A stretch of DNA of 38,035 nucleotides from Bacillota bacterium (GTDB lineage: Bacteria; Bacillota; Clostridia; Lachnospirales; Bianqueaceae). Of this stretch, positions 16,323-24,064 are shown in pieces. Location of the stretch: positions 1 to 38,035 of the forward strand of contig JAGBND010000043.1 of assembly GCA_017634575.1 (NCBI GenBank), given 5' to 3'. Made by a program: the position numbers and the translations under genes. The notes beneath the pieces were generated by a model that did no database searches, was not told the DNA's origin, and saw nothing but the letters and a program-made list of their open reading frames with translations. Within the stretch, counting starts at the first letter, position 1; the number at the start of each line of letters is the position of its first letter.

Positions 16323-17633
16323 TCAGGCGTGTTTTGAAATTTTCTCTTTTTTCTGGAAACGCTGACGGTGTTCTGTGTCCGAACCCTTGGTGGGAATTTC
16401 CCCGGCCTTGCCGAGGGCCCATTTGGTCAGCATAGGTCCGACAAGCTCATAGACCAGCACACTGAAAAGGATAATATTGCGCACCATGCTGCCGTAGGCC
16501 GATCCCAACGCCTGGGCGGAAACGACCATGCCCAGCGCTACGCCGGCTTGGGGGAAAAGCGTAACTCCCAGGTATTTGACCACATCGTCGGAGCAATGCA
16601 TAGCTTTTGAGCTGAAATGCGCACCGTAGTATTTTCCCAGACATCTGACCAGAATATAGACCAGACCGATGATGATGGTCATGGGATCCTTGAAAACGGA
16701 AAGCTCCAGCTCCGCGCCGGAAATCACGAAGAAGACAGCATAAACCGGTGCCGTCCATTTGGAGGAACGCTGCATGATATCTACGGAATACTCACTGAGG
16801 TTGCAGAAAATCGTTCCCAGCATCATACAGACCAGCAGGGATGAAAAAGCGATCTTCACACCGCCGCCCAGGGAGAATTCCATGGAGGATAAGGCAATGG
16901 TCATAATAACAAAGGCGATGGTCAGGGACAGACGGTTGGAGTTGGAGAAGAACAGTTTCTCCAGGACAGTCAGGACAGTACCCATAACAGAGCCCAGCAG
17001 CAAAGAGAATATGATCTCCAGCAGCGGATTTACCGCTACAGATATCACGGAGATGCTGCCGCCGTCGATGGCCTGTGCCACGCCAAAGGATACCGCAAAA
17101 ACAACCAGACCTACCGCGTCGTCCAATGCAACGATGGGAAGCAGAAGATCCGTCAGGGGACCTTTTGCTTTGTACTGTCTGACGACCATCAGGGTTGCCG
17201 CAGGGGCTGTGGCGGATGCAATGGCGCCAAGGGTGATGGCCACCGGCAGCGGAAGCACCTCCGGTCCTAATGCAAAATACAAAAGAACCAGGGCTATGTC
17301 TACCAAAAGAGCGGCCATAACAGCCTGTATAATACCGATGATCGTGGCTGTCTTTCCTGTGTGCTTCAGCTGCGCAAGGCGGAATTCATTTCCGATATCG
17401 AATGCGATAAAGCCAAGCGCTACCTTTGTAATCACGCTGACGGACTCCACCTCTTCCATGGAGCGGAAGCCGAGGCCGGGCACCCCGAGGGCGCCAAGCA
17501 GATAGGGGCCGACTATTACACCGGCAATCAGAAAGGCTGTCACATCCGGCAGCTTCAGATTCAGTTTTTTGAAAATTCGGGTCATCATCAGCCCGGCAAA
17601 TAGTGAAAATGCTGTAGCAAGAAGCGAACTCAT
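16323..17633 (-). CDS. CPA2-family cation:proton antiporter (Kef/GerN-like)
   Basis: A 436-residue membrane protein with about 12-13 helices, of the monovalent cation:proton antiporter-2 family, which exchanges Na+ or K+ for protons. Seen in it are the N-terminal LPDVTAFLIAGVIVGPYLLG segment and, in the middle, the ATAPAATLMVVRQ and VALDDAVGLVVFA segments. The latter contains the paired Asp residues expected at the ion-binding site. There is no C-terminal TrkA-N nucleotide-binding domain, so it is a short, unregulated type. Ion preference is not readable. The ATG at 17633 follows AGAGG by about 11 bases. It is preceded by its own promoter and appears monocistronic. Confidence 0.87.
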   Translation of the reverse strand: MSSLLATAFSLFAGLMMTRIFKKLNLKLPDVTAFLIAGVIVGPYLLGALGVPGLGFRSMEEVESVSVITKVALGFIAFDIGNEFRLAQLKHTGKTATIIGIIQAVMAALLVDIALVLLYFALGPEVLPLPVAITLGAIASATAPAATLMVVRQYKAKGPLTDLLLPIVALDDAVGLVVFAVSFGVAQAIDGGSISVISVAVNPLLEIIFSLLLGSVMGTVLTVLEKLFFSNSNRLSLTIAFVIMTIALSSMEFSLGGGVKIAFSSLLVCMMLGTIFCNLSEYSVDIMQRSSKWTAPVYAVFFVISGAELELSVFKDPMTIIIGLVYILVRCLGKYYGAHFSSKAMHCSDDVVKYLGVTLFPQAGVALGMVVSAQALGSAYGSMVRNIILFSVLVYELVGPMLTKWALGKAGEIPTKGSDTEHRQRFQKKEKISKHA

Positions 17634-17672
17634 AGTTTGTTTTACCTCTTCTCTTTAAAAGTCCAAATGAAG

Positions 17673-17701
17673 ATTATACTACAGAAGAGGATGGAAAGCA
17701 A
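17673..17701 (-). promoter_or_regulatory. Sigma-A promoter for the CPA2 antiporter
   Basis: On the minus strand TTGCTT (17701-17696), 17-bp spacer, TATAAT (17678-17673), about 35 bases upstream of the coding start. Confidence 0.65.
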
Positions 17702-17713
17702 GAAAAAGAGCGT

Positions 17714-17774
17714 CTTATGCTCTTAGAAAAAGACGCCCTCAGGCCTTGCCGGCGAGCTTTTCTAAGAGCATAAG
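17714..17774. terminator. Long inverted repeat, terminator of the nickel/LarC operon
   Basis: A perfect 17-bp inverted repeat (17714-17730 with 17758-17774) with a 27-nt loop lies 70 bases after the larC stop. On the minus strand it is followed by ACGCTCTTTTTCTT, so it should terminate the larC transcript. A shorter alternative hairpin (GCGTCTT at 17710-17716 with AAGACGC at 17730-17736) shares its left arm. Confidence 0.7.
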
Positions 17775-17844
17775 AGGCTCCACTACTCTGATCATTCAAG
17801 ATAGCTGTTCTGTCCAAAAGATGAACGGGACCCGAACCGTTTTT

Positions 17845-19263
17845 TCAAGAATTATTCTGGTCAAGATCCTGGACTATTTTTCTGACTTGCTGCAGGTTCA
17901 TGCCCTGCTCTTTGGCGATGCGGGAAAGATCGTCGAATTCGTATTTATATCGGTTGACATCGTAGCCAGAAACGCTCTTTTTTCTGACAGGGCCGTAGGG
18001 GGTTTCGATGGTCTGGAATTCTCTGTTTAAAACATTGCGGTAGGTGACGGCTTCCCTGACGCCGATTGTGGTTGTATATTTGAACAAAGCGCGCACCAAA
18101 GCGGGTTTTGATTTTTCACCGCAAATGACGCGAAGCAGGGTTCCCGGACGGTTTTTCTTCATGCCGATACCGATGGTGTATACCTCTGATGCGCCTGCTT
18201 CAAAGAGCCGGTCCATGGCAAAGCCGATTTCCTCAGCCGTCATGTCATCCACGTTGCAGGAAAGCTCCAGCACCACATCCTCCGGCGTTTTTCCATCGGG
18301 CACATAGTTTTTCGCAGCGAAGCCGTCCGGCGCCTGGTTTTCGTTCTGAACGATGCCTTCTGTGCTGCGGGTATCGGCAAGCCGGCCATTGTCTGCGGCA
18401 GCTTCAGCGCCGGAGCCGTTCAGCTCAAAGGTTTCTCCCAGCATTATGCGCACGCAGTTGGCGCGTTCAAAGTCCTTTTTACCCATGCCGTAGCCAATGG
18501 ATGAGACGCTCATGGGCGGCATCTGGCCAAACCGGGTGACGAAGTGCTTTAAGAGGGCCGCTCCAGTGGGGGTGCAAAGCTCCCCTTTCAGTTCCGTACT
18601 GTAAATGGGCAGTCCCTGAAGAATGAGGGCTGTCGCGGGTGCGGGCACCGGGAGAATACCGTGAGCGCAGCGCACGGTGCCGCTGCCCACATGAATGGGA
18701 CTGGCGATAATCTGATCCGGCTTCAGGGTATAAAGCATATAGCAAACCGCCACCACATCGGCCACCGCATCCATGGTACCCACCTCATGAAAATGAATCT
18801 GGCTGATGGGCGCGCCATGAACCTTTGATTCCGCTTCCGCGATAATCTGATATACGGCCAGAACATCTTTTTCTACCTGCTCGGGCAGATGCAGGTCCCA
18901 GACAATATGCTCGATGGTGTGCATGCCGGTATGGGTATGGGTGTGTCCGCCATGGGAATGCTCATGGTCGTGATCATGGTCGTGGTCGTGATGATGCTCG
19001 TGGTCGTGATCGTGGTCATGATGATGCTCGTGATCGTGATCATGCATGTGCTCATCCTCTTCCACGCCGTCCACGGTGACGCTCATATGAGAACCGGTAA
19101 TGCCGCATTTCACACTGCGGGACAGTTCATATTTGACGCCGGGAATGCGCAGAGCGTTCAGCCTGGCTGTATAAGCCGCCTTCAAAGGGGAAAGATCCAG
19201 CAGCGCAGCGGTCAGCATATCTCCGGCTGCGCCCATACTGCAGTCAATATACAGTGTTTTCAT
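17845..19263 (-). CDS. larC: Nickel-pincer cofactor biosynthesis protein LarC (nickel insertase)
   Basis: A 472-residue LarC, which inserts nickel into the dithio-pyridinium mononucleotide precursor to complete the nickel-pincer cofactor of LarA-type racemases, using CTP. The N-terminus LYIDCSMGAAGDMLTAALLDL, the IHFHEVGTMDAVADVV motif and GELCTPTGAALLKHF are diagnostic. A His/Asp/Glu tract at residues 72-115 probably stores or binds nickel. A poorly conserved linker (about 285-315) precedes the C-terminal domain (VLELSCNVDDMTAEEIGF). In Lactiplantibacillus plantarum the two halves are joined by programmed frameshifting; here the frame is continuous. It is the last gene of the nickel ECF operon, 66 bp after NikO. 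larA, larB and larE are not in this window. Confidence 0.95.
   Translation of the reverse strand: MKTLYIDCSMGAAGDMLTAALLDLSPLKAAYTARLNALRIPGVKYELSRSVKCGITGSHMSVTVDGVEEDEHMHDHDHEHHHDHDHDHEHHHDHDHDHDHEHSHGGHTHTHTGMHTIEHIVWDLHLPEQVEKDVLAVYQIIAEAESKVHGAPISQIHFHEVGTMDAVADVVAVCYMLYTLKPDQIIASPIHVGSGTVRCAHGILPVPAPATALILQGLPIYSTELKGELCTPTGAALLKHFVTRFGQMPPMSVSSIGYGMGKKDFERANCVRIMLGETFELNGSGAEAAADNGRLADTRSTEGIVQNENQAPDGFAAKNYVPDGKTPEDVVLELSCNVDDMTAEEIGFAMDRLFEAGASEVYTIGIGMKKNRPGTLLRVICGEKSKPALVRALFKYTTTIGVREAVTYRNVLNREFQTIETPYGPVRKKSVSGYDVNRYKYEFDDLSRIAKEQGMNLQQVRKIVQDLDQNNS
18952..19053 (-). repeat. Low-complexity GAC/CAT (Asp-His) codon repeat inside larC
   Basis: Degenerate tandem repeats of His-Asp/His-Glu codons, organised as two longer near-copies (around 18962-19003 and 18998-19039), encode the metal-binding tract. 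Such DNA is prone to slippage and length variation. Confidence 0.7.
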
Positions 19264-19329
19264 GTGTTACCTCCGTTTTGCCGGGGGAGACTCCGTTTTC
19301 AAAGCTCCCCTTTGCGCCCTCGCCTGTGG

Positions 19330-20079
19330 TTATTTCTGAAGCCTGAGGGGAAGCTCCAGTCCGTTTTCTTCCAGCAGATTCTCATCTGACAATATATCCC
19401 TGGCGTTACCATCCCGAACGATTTTACCATCACAAAGAAGAATCACGCGGTTACATAAATCCAGCACCAGATCCAGATCGTGAGACACGATCATTCTGGT
19501 TTCCGGCAAAGAGCGAAAGACATTCATCACCAGACGGCGGTTCTTCGGATCAAGCGCGCTCGTCGGTTCATCGAAAATCAAAAGGGGCGGACTCATGGAC
19601 AGCACCGTTGCCAATGAAACCAGTTTTTTCTGTCCGCCCGAGAGCTCCAGGCAGGATCGGTCCCGCAGCTCATACGTCCCGGTCATCTGAAGCGCCCGGG
19701 TAACCCTCTGCGCCACCTCCTGCTTCGAAAAACCGTAATTTTTCGGTGCAAAGCCTACGTCTTCAGCTACCGTAGGCATAAACAGCTGTATATCCGAGTC
19801 CTGAAACACGTATCCGATCTGCTGACGAATCCGGCTCAGGCTTTTGGGCGTAACCTGCTGATGATCCACCGAGATCCATCCGTCTTCCATGGCTGTCCCG
19901 GCCATGGGATCCGGGAACAGAAGGCCCACCAGAAGTTTCAAAAGGGTGGATTTTCCGGCCCCATTTGCTCCGATAATGCCAACCGTTTCGCCTTCTTCCA
20001 CGGAGAAGGTGACGTTCTTCAGCACAGGCTTTCCTTTCACATAGGAAAAAGAAACCCGATTTACATCCAATAAACTCAT
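19330..20079 (-). CDS. nikO: Nickel/cobalt ECF transporter ATPase (NikO/CbiO)
   Basis: A 249-residue ABC ATPase that powers the ECF-type metal importer from the cytoplasmic side. Walker A is GANGAGKST (about residues 36-44). The Q-loop is in VFQDSD, the signature is LSGGQKK, and Walker B is LLIFDEPTSALDP, followed by the switch His in IVSHDLD. It follows the membrane component by 3 bp and precedes larC by 66 bp. Nickel rather than cobalt is inferred from the larC neighbour and the absence of cobalamin genes or a cobalamin riboswitch. Confidence 0.92.
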   Translation of the reverse strand: MSLLDVNRVSFSYVKGKPVLKNVTFSVEEGETVGIIGANGAGKSTLLKLLVGLLFPDPMAGTAMEDGWISVDHQQVTPKSLSRIRQQIGYVFQDSDIQLFMPTVAEDVGFAPKNYGFSKQEVAQRVTRALQMTGTYELRDRSCLELSGGQKKLVSLATVLSMSPPLLIFDEPTSALDPKNRRLVMNVFRSLPETRMIVSHDLDLVLDLCNRVILLCDGKIVRDGNARDILSDENLLEENGLELPLRLQK

Positions 20080-20082
20080 CGA

Positions 20083-20883
20083 TCAATCAACCATAAAAGA
20101 ACCTATAAACGAAAAAACAGGAACAAACCGGACCAGCAGGAGCGTAGCAAGGCAAACCGCCAGATACAGCAGACTCTTCTGATCAAACCGGCCCCGGGTG
20201 ACAAAAGCTGTCTGAGGTCTGTATCCTCTTAGCTCCATGCTTTGATACAGCCTTGCAGCCCGGTCCATGCTGCGGATCAGCATCATGCCCACCAAAGATC
20301 CCCATGTTCCAAAGTGAATCCCCTTCTGCCCCGGCGCGCGAAGGCGGTAGGCTGTCCACACAAGGGAAGCCTCTCTGAGCATCAGAGAAAGATACCGGTA
20401 AATCAGGTAGATCACATTAATCAGAACCGGCGGCAGATGCAGCATGGAAAGCGCTGACAAAATCCCGGCCATGCCGGCCGAGGATGCCAAAAAAGAGGCA
20501 AAGATCAGGGCCAGCGCGCCTTTCAGAAACAGCACCAGCATGGAGATCATCCCCGAGGTGATTGGAATGGTGCCCAAGGAGAACAAAACCTTTCTGTCCA
20601 GAAAGGGATTCGCGATTCCAACCAGAAAAAGAAGCGCAAATAAAGCCCATAGTTTTTTCAGGATTTCACCGATGCTCATCTTTCCCAGAAGCGCATAGAG
20701 ATACACCCACACGCCCATTGCCAATACCAGGTCAAGCCGGTTTTTCGGGATTGAAGTCAGCAGAACCAAAAATACGGCTGCCGTCAGAAAAAGAGCGAGA
20801 GGATGTACACAGGAAAAAGGAAGTTCTCTCTTCCCATGCTCCATCCTCTGTACGGTATTCAGTGCATCGTCCAGCCTGTTCAT
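20083..20883 (-). CDS. nikQ: Nickel/cobalt ECF transporter membrane component (NikQ/CbiQ)
   Basis: A 266-residue T component with about five transmembrane helices that couples the metal-binding subunit to the ATPase. Typical are the N-terminal soluble stretch, the helix-rich core, and the ATPase-contact motif region around MLREASLVWTAYRLRAPG, followed by RSMDRAARLYQSMELRGY. Its ATG directly abuts the NikMN stop (TAAATG), and its stop lies 3 bp before NikO, so the transporter subunits are translated as a coupled set. Confidence 0.9.
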   Translation of the reverse strand: MNRLDDALNTVQRMEHGKRELPFSCVHPLALFLTAAVFLVLLTSIPKNRLDLVLAMGVWVYLYALLGKMSIGEILKKLWALFALLFLVGIANPFLDRKVLFSLGTIPITSGMISMLVLFLKGALALIFASFLASSAGMAGILSALSMLHLPPVLINVIYLIYRYLSLMLREASLVWTAYRLRAPGQKGIHFGTWGSLVGMMLIRSMDRAARLYQSMELRGYRPQTAFVTRGRFDQKSLLYLAVCLATLLLVRFVPVFSFIGSFMVD

Positions 20884-21882
20884 TTATGCCGTTTTCTTTC
20901 TGCCCTTGATTTTCATTAATGCGCCGGCTCCGGCCAGAACGCCAAAGGTAACCAGACAGCCGACCACACCTGAAACCGTCGTGCCGGCAGCGCTTTCCGA
21001 ATTTTTAAACGCATAATCGGGCAGGAAAGATGTGGATTCCTGGACCCTTGAAGCTGTCTCGTATACACCGGTCTCCTCTCCTTCCAGCTCCGTATCGCCG
21101 GTGAGCTTTTCGATCGACCATTCCAGTCCGTCCGGATAGGAGGATGCCAACAAGGAAAGTCCTCCGCCTATCAAAAGGAAGGCGCAGGTCAGAACAGCCA
21201 GTGTTTTTTTGTATGAGAATCTCGCTTCCTCGCCTGCATTTTCCACATTCCACAGAAGCGTTGGACGCACCTGATGAACAAAGCAAAGCACGGCGGCTGT
21301 AATCAGGCCTTCCACAAATCCGATCGCCAGATGAATGGGAAGCATCGCCCCCAGGAAGGTTCCAAAAGGAAGCTCGGTAACGCCTGAAAGAAGTGTTTCA
21401 AGGGTAACAGAAAAAGCACCCATCTGCAGCGTCACGACGCTTCCGATGACACAGGCAAGGATAATCCGTGCCTTGGATACGCCTTTCTTCATAAAAGCGC
21501 TCCAGATCAGAGAGCCGACAAAGCAGCCATAAAAAGCCATGTTCCATACATTTGCGCCAATGGCGAGCAGTCCGCCGTCGGCAAAGAACAGGCATTGAAT
21601 CAGCAGGACGCCGATCATGCTTAAAAATCCTGCATAGGGACCGAGTATGGCTGTTAACAGAAGACCACCGCACAGATGACCGGAAGAACAGGTGCCGGGA
21701 ATGGTGAAGTTAATCATCTGGGCAGCAAACACAAAGGCGCCCATAACGCCCATGGCCGGGATTTTCTGCTTAAAATCCGGATCCTTCACAACCTTATGAA
21801 CACTGTATCCGGCCGCCGCAGCGCTGGCGGCAATCATTACACCTCCCACAGCAGGGCTGAGGAGCGCATCTGCCATATGCAT
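20884..21882 (-). CDS. nikMN: NikMN fusion: nickel ECF substrate-binding component with N-type domain
   Basis: A 332-residue fused metal-binding subunit. Residues 1-210 are the CbiM/NikM domain. It begins MHMADALLSP, in which the N-terminal Met-His provides metal ligands, and it has further conserved residues in GTCSSGHLCGG and AIGANVWNMA. Residues about 225-325 form the NikN-like part: a membrane helix (TLAVLTCAFLLIGGGLSLLASS), an extracytoplasmic loop with PDGLEWSIEKLTGD (the PDGL-E-W pattern of NikN), and a final helix. The fusion is commoner in nickel than in cobalt systems, and larC is in the same operon. It lies 4 bp after the upstream S component. Confidence 0.92.
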   Translation of the reverse strand: MHMADALLSPAVGGVMIAASAAAAGYSVHKVVKDPDFKQKIPAMGVMGAFVFAAQMINFTIPGTCSSGHLCGGLLLTAILGPYAGFLSMIGVLLIQCLFFADGGLLAIGANVWNMAFYGCFVGSLIWSAFMKKGVSKARIILACVIGSVVTLQMGAFSVTLETLLSGVTELPFGTFLGAMLPIHLAIGFVEGLITAAVLCFVHQVRPTLLWNVENAGEEARFSYKKTLAVLTCAFLLIGGGLSLLASSYPDGLEWSIEKLTGDTELEGEETGVYETASRVQESTSFLPDYAFKNSESAAGTTVSGVVGCLVTFGVLAGAGALMKIKGRKKTA

Positions 21883-21886
21883 CTTA

Positions 21887-22447
21887 TCAGGCCTCCTTTT
21901 TTCCGTTTTCGATCAGAAGGCCGGCTTTCTTCAAGGCAAAGAAAACGGCCGGAATCACAATCAGATGGACCACCATACCGACACTGGTCTTGGCAAAATA
22001 GGCGGTGGCGAACATCGACAGAGAATACCCTTCTCCTTTGATGCCAAGAAGGATTGCCTGGGCGATTCCTCCCACAAAACGGCCTAGAATCATGGCAAGG
22101 ATCAGAGAAAGATATACTCTGGGCCAGAAACCCAGCTTATGAAATACCTGATAAAACAGTCCCGTGAGCAGACCATAAGCAGCCAGCTCAAAAGCCATGG
22201 CCAGCGCCGTGGGATACATGACCGGCATGGAAAAAATCGCGGAACGAAGGATGGGGCAAATAAACCCGACCGCCACGCCATAGACCGGTCCGCAGACAAG
22301 GCCGCACAAGAGCGCCGGAATATGCATCGGTGAGACACCCTGCATAAAAATCTGCACCTGCCCAAGCAAGAGCGGAAGCACCAGCGCCAGCGCGATGCAC
22401 ACGGCTGCATAGACAATTTTGCGAATTCGGATGGATTGTTCTGACAT
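21887..22447 (-). CDS. ECF transporter S component, substrate unknown
   Basis: A 186-residue, six-helix S component of an energy-coupling-factor vitamin transporter. The amphipathic start IRKIVYAAVCIALALVLPLLLGQ, the MHIPALLCGLVCGPVYGVAVGF segment and the FELAAYGLLTGLFYQ helix are those of the general ECF S family (PF12822). I could not match it to a named vitamin class. It is the first gene after the structured leader and is followed after 4 bp by NikMN. It may use the NikQO module or a housekeeping EcfAAT module encoded elsewhere. Since the nickel-pincer cofactor is built from nicotinate adenine dinucleotide, a cofactor precursor is a speculative cargo. The ATG follows AAAGGAG by 7 bases. 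Confidence 0.82.
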   Translation of the reverse strand: MSEQSIRIRKIVYAAVCIALALVLPLLLGQVQIFMQGVSPMHIPALLCGLVCGPVYGVAVGFICPILRSAIFSMPVMYPTALAMAFELAAYGLLTGLFYQVFHKLGFWPRVYLSLILAMILGRFVGGIAQAILLGIKGEGYSLSMFATAYFAKTSVGMVVHLIVIPAVFFALKKAGLLIENGKKEA

Positions 22448-22727
22448 GATAATCTCCTTTGTTTAAAACAATTCGGCCTTGTTTGGAAATTCCAAAAAGA
22501 GACAGCGCATATGGCAGACGGTCATACGCAGTCTCTCCCGCTTCAGCGGCAAGGCCGATATCTTCAGATATCTGATCTGGTTATTTTGTTGTAAGGTTTT
22601 TCAGGCTTCTGCCCGATTCACACAGGAAACGTACCTGCTTTATTAACCCACTCTGAAAGCCTTATGGCCTTCCGGGAATTCTCTTCTTGAGAATTCTCAT
22701 TCCGAGAACAAAACAGAGCTGAAATGC
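22448..22727 (-). ncRNA. Structured 5' leader, candidate riboswitch of unknown class
   Basis: About 280 bases are transcribed before the ECF S gene. From the 5' end, the RNA can form a short GCAGG/CCTGT hairpin, an AGGCTT/AAGCCT pairing and a GATATC-TGAA-GATATC hairpin. A 9-bp perfect long-range stem (TCGGCCTTG at 22550-22558 with CAAGGCCGA at 22473-22481) then encloses an intrinsic terminator. I looked for cobalamin, TPP, NiCo, lysine, SAM and T-box signatures and did not find a convincing match. Regulation by premature termination is likely; the ligand is unknown (nickel, a cofactor or the vitamin are guesses). Confidence 0.6.
22494..22536 (-). terminator. Intrinsic terminator within the leader of the nickel operon
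   Basis: On the minus strand, AGAGAC...GCGTATG pairs with CATATGC...GTCTCT (13 pairs, one G-U, small asymmetry) and is followed by TTTTT at 22498-22494. It lies about 50 bases before the ECF S start codon, so it would switch off the whole operon. Confidence 0.8.
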
Positions 22728-22733
22728 ACAATT

Positions 22734-22762
22734 ATTATACGGTCTTTCTCTAAGTCTGTCAA
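22734..22762 (-). promoter_or_regulatory. Perfect consensus sigma-A promoter of the nickel operon, with upstream palindrome
   Basis: On the minus strand TTGACA (22762-22757), 17-bp spacer, TATAAT (22739-22734). Directly upstream of the -35 lie TAGTTT/AAACTA inverted arms (22765-22770 and 22777-22782). The same stretch also reads GTTAG-N6-CTAAA (22763-22778 on the plus strand), like the operator array at the feo locus. Confidence 0.88.
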
Positions 22763-22786
22763 GTTAGTTTCTTCTAAAACTATCCT

Positions 22787-24064
22787 TTAACGGGAGATCT
22801 TTTTGATAGCCCTTTCCCGGCGGAAAAAAGGCGCGAGAACCGCCATGGCGATGGCCATGGCAATCGCAATCAGGCCGGCGGTTTCCAGCGTCAGAAGCAG
22901 CTGATCGGATCCTTCAATAATCTGGCGGCCCACCATATAGTACATGGTCCGGAAAATTCCTGCGCCGGGGACGAGGCAGAGAATGCCGCCTGTAAAGAAG
23001 ATCGTAACCGGCGCCTTGTCATGCCGGGACAGGAGAACGGCAATCAGACTTGCAGCAAAGGCAGCAACAAAGATGGAAATGCCATAGCCGGTCCCATCGA
23101 TGAGCAGGCAATAGACAAACCAGGTAAGAGCGCCGCACACACCGCAGTGCAGCAGATGCTTTGGTTCTGCATTGAACAGAATAATAAAGCTGATGGTAGA
23201 GGTAAATGCATAGATAACCTGAAGCAGGATCCACAGGGGAAAGGCCATACTCCTGTCCGGAACCGTCAGGGAGATCGGTCCATGGGATGCCTCAAACATG
23301 TGAAGCACAACCGCTACCCCCGCTGCTATGGAAACGGCGGTGATCACGGCTTCGATGCCCCGGGAAAGGCCGGACATATAATCGCCCTTCAGCAAATCCC
23401 GGATGGCGACCGTCAGCAGCATGCCGGGAACCAAAGGCATAATCGATCCGGACAGAATCGGTCCGGGATTTTTAGCCAGCCCGATCAGCAGGATAAAGGA
23501 AACGCCAATGGAAACCGAACAGATAAAATCATGCATGAAGCCGCCGATTTTCAGCTTTCCCAGGAAAAAGGAAACAAGCCCTACCACCAAACCAATGGGA
23601 AAGGCGGTCAGAGAATCGATCAGATTTCCGCCGAACATCAAAGTAAATAACGAACTGGTAAACCCATAAGCCAGTAAAGAAATCCATCTTGGGTAGTTTC
23701 TCAGTCCATGGAGCTTCTCCAGCTCGTTCCAGGCTTCTTCAATCGATAAATGCCCCTCCACGAAGCGTCTGGAAATATCATTGCACAAGGATATTTGAGA
23801 CAGATCGGAGCCTCTGTTCTGGGTGCGTTTAATCAAGGTGACTTCCCGGTCCAGGGATTCGTCAGACAGCGAGATGGTCAGTCCTGTTACGGATACATGC
23901 GCCTCGGCATAGGAAAAGCCTGTCGTCTTCAGAATACGGCATACCGTATCCTCAATCCGATAGGCTTCTGCGCCATGAGAGGCCATCACCTCTCCGGCCC
24001 GGAGGGCAATCCGGCAAACGTCTTTATAGTGAGAGGCATAGTAGGAACGGTCCTGAATCATCAT
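22787..24064 (-). CDS. Threonine/serine exporter family protein (ThrE)
   Basis: A 425-residue membrane protein with both ThrE halves fused. It has an N-terminal soluble region of about 120 residues (ALRAGEVMASHGAEAYRIEDTV at 20-41), then a five-helix ThrE domain, then a second domain of about five helices (ThrE_2). It ends in a basic cytoplasmic tail. In corynebacteria ThrE exports threonine and serine by proton antiport; homologues in Clostridia are of untested specificity. Its ATG overlaps the stop codon of the upstream phosphatase (ATGA), so both are made from one transcript. The stop lies about 25 bp before the nickel promoter, with no clear terminator between. Confidence 0.87.
   Translation of the reverse strand: MMIQDRSYYASHYKDVCRIALRAGEVMASHGAEAYRIEDTVCRILKTTGFSYAEAHVSVTGLTISLSDESLDREVTLIKRTQNRGSDLSQISLCNDISRRFVEGHLSIEEAWNELEKLHGLRNYPRWISLLAYGFTSSLFTLMFGGNLIDSLTAFPIGLVVGLVSFFLGKLKIGGFMHDFICSVSIGVSFILLIGLAKNPGPILSGSIMPLVPGMLLTVAIRDLLKGDYMSGLSRGIEAVITAVSIAAGVAVVLHMFEASHGPISLTVPDRSMAFPLWILLQVIYAFTSTISFIILFNAEPKHLLHCGVCGALTWFVYCLLIDGTGYGISIFVAAFAASLIAVLLSRHDKAPVTIFFTGGILCLVPGAGIFRTMYYMVGRQIIEGSDQLLLTLETAGLIAIAMAIAMAVLAPFFRRERAIKKISR

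Noticed and set aside
18889..19389. A plus-strand frame with a Val/Met-rich stretch resembling a membrane helix
   Set aside because: The hydrophobic run is simply the antisense of the His-Asp codon repeat in larC.
22561..22600. TPP-riboswitch-like string on the plus strand (CTGATCTGG...GTAAGG)
   Set aside because: The partner CTGAGA helix is missing and no plus-strand gene follows; the transcribed strand here is minus.
22600..22680. Cobalamin riboswitch for the CbiMQO-like operon
   Set aside because: Only a CAGGAAAC...ACCTGC fragment, on the wrong strand, resembles the B12 box; the other conserved elements are absent on both strands.
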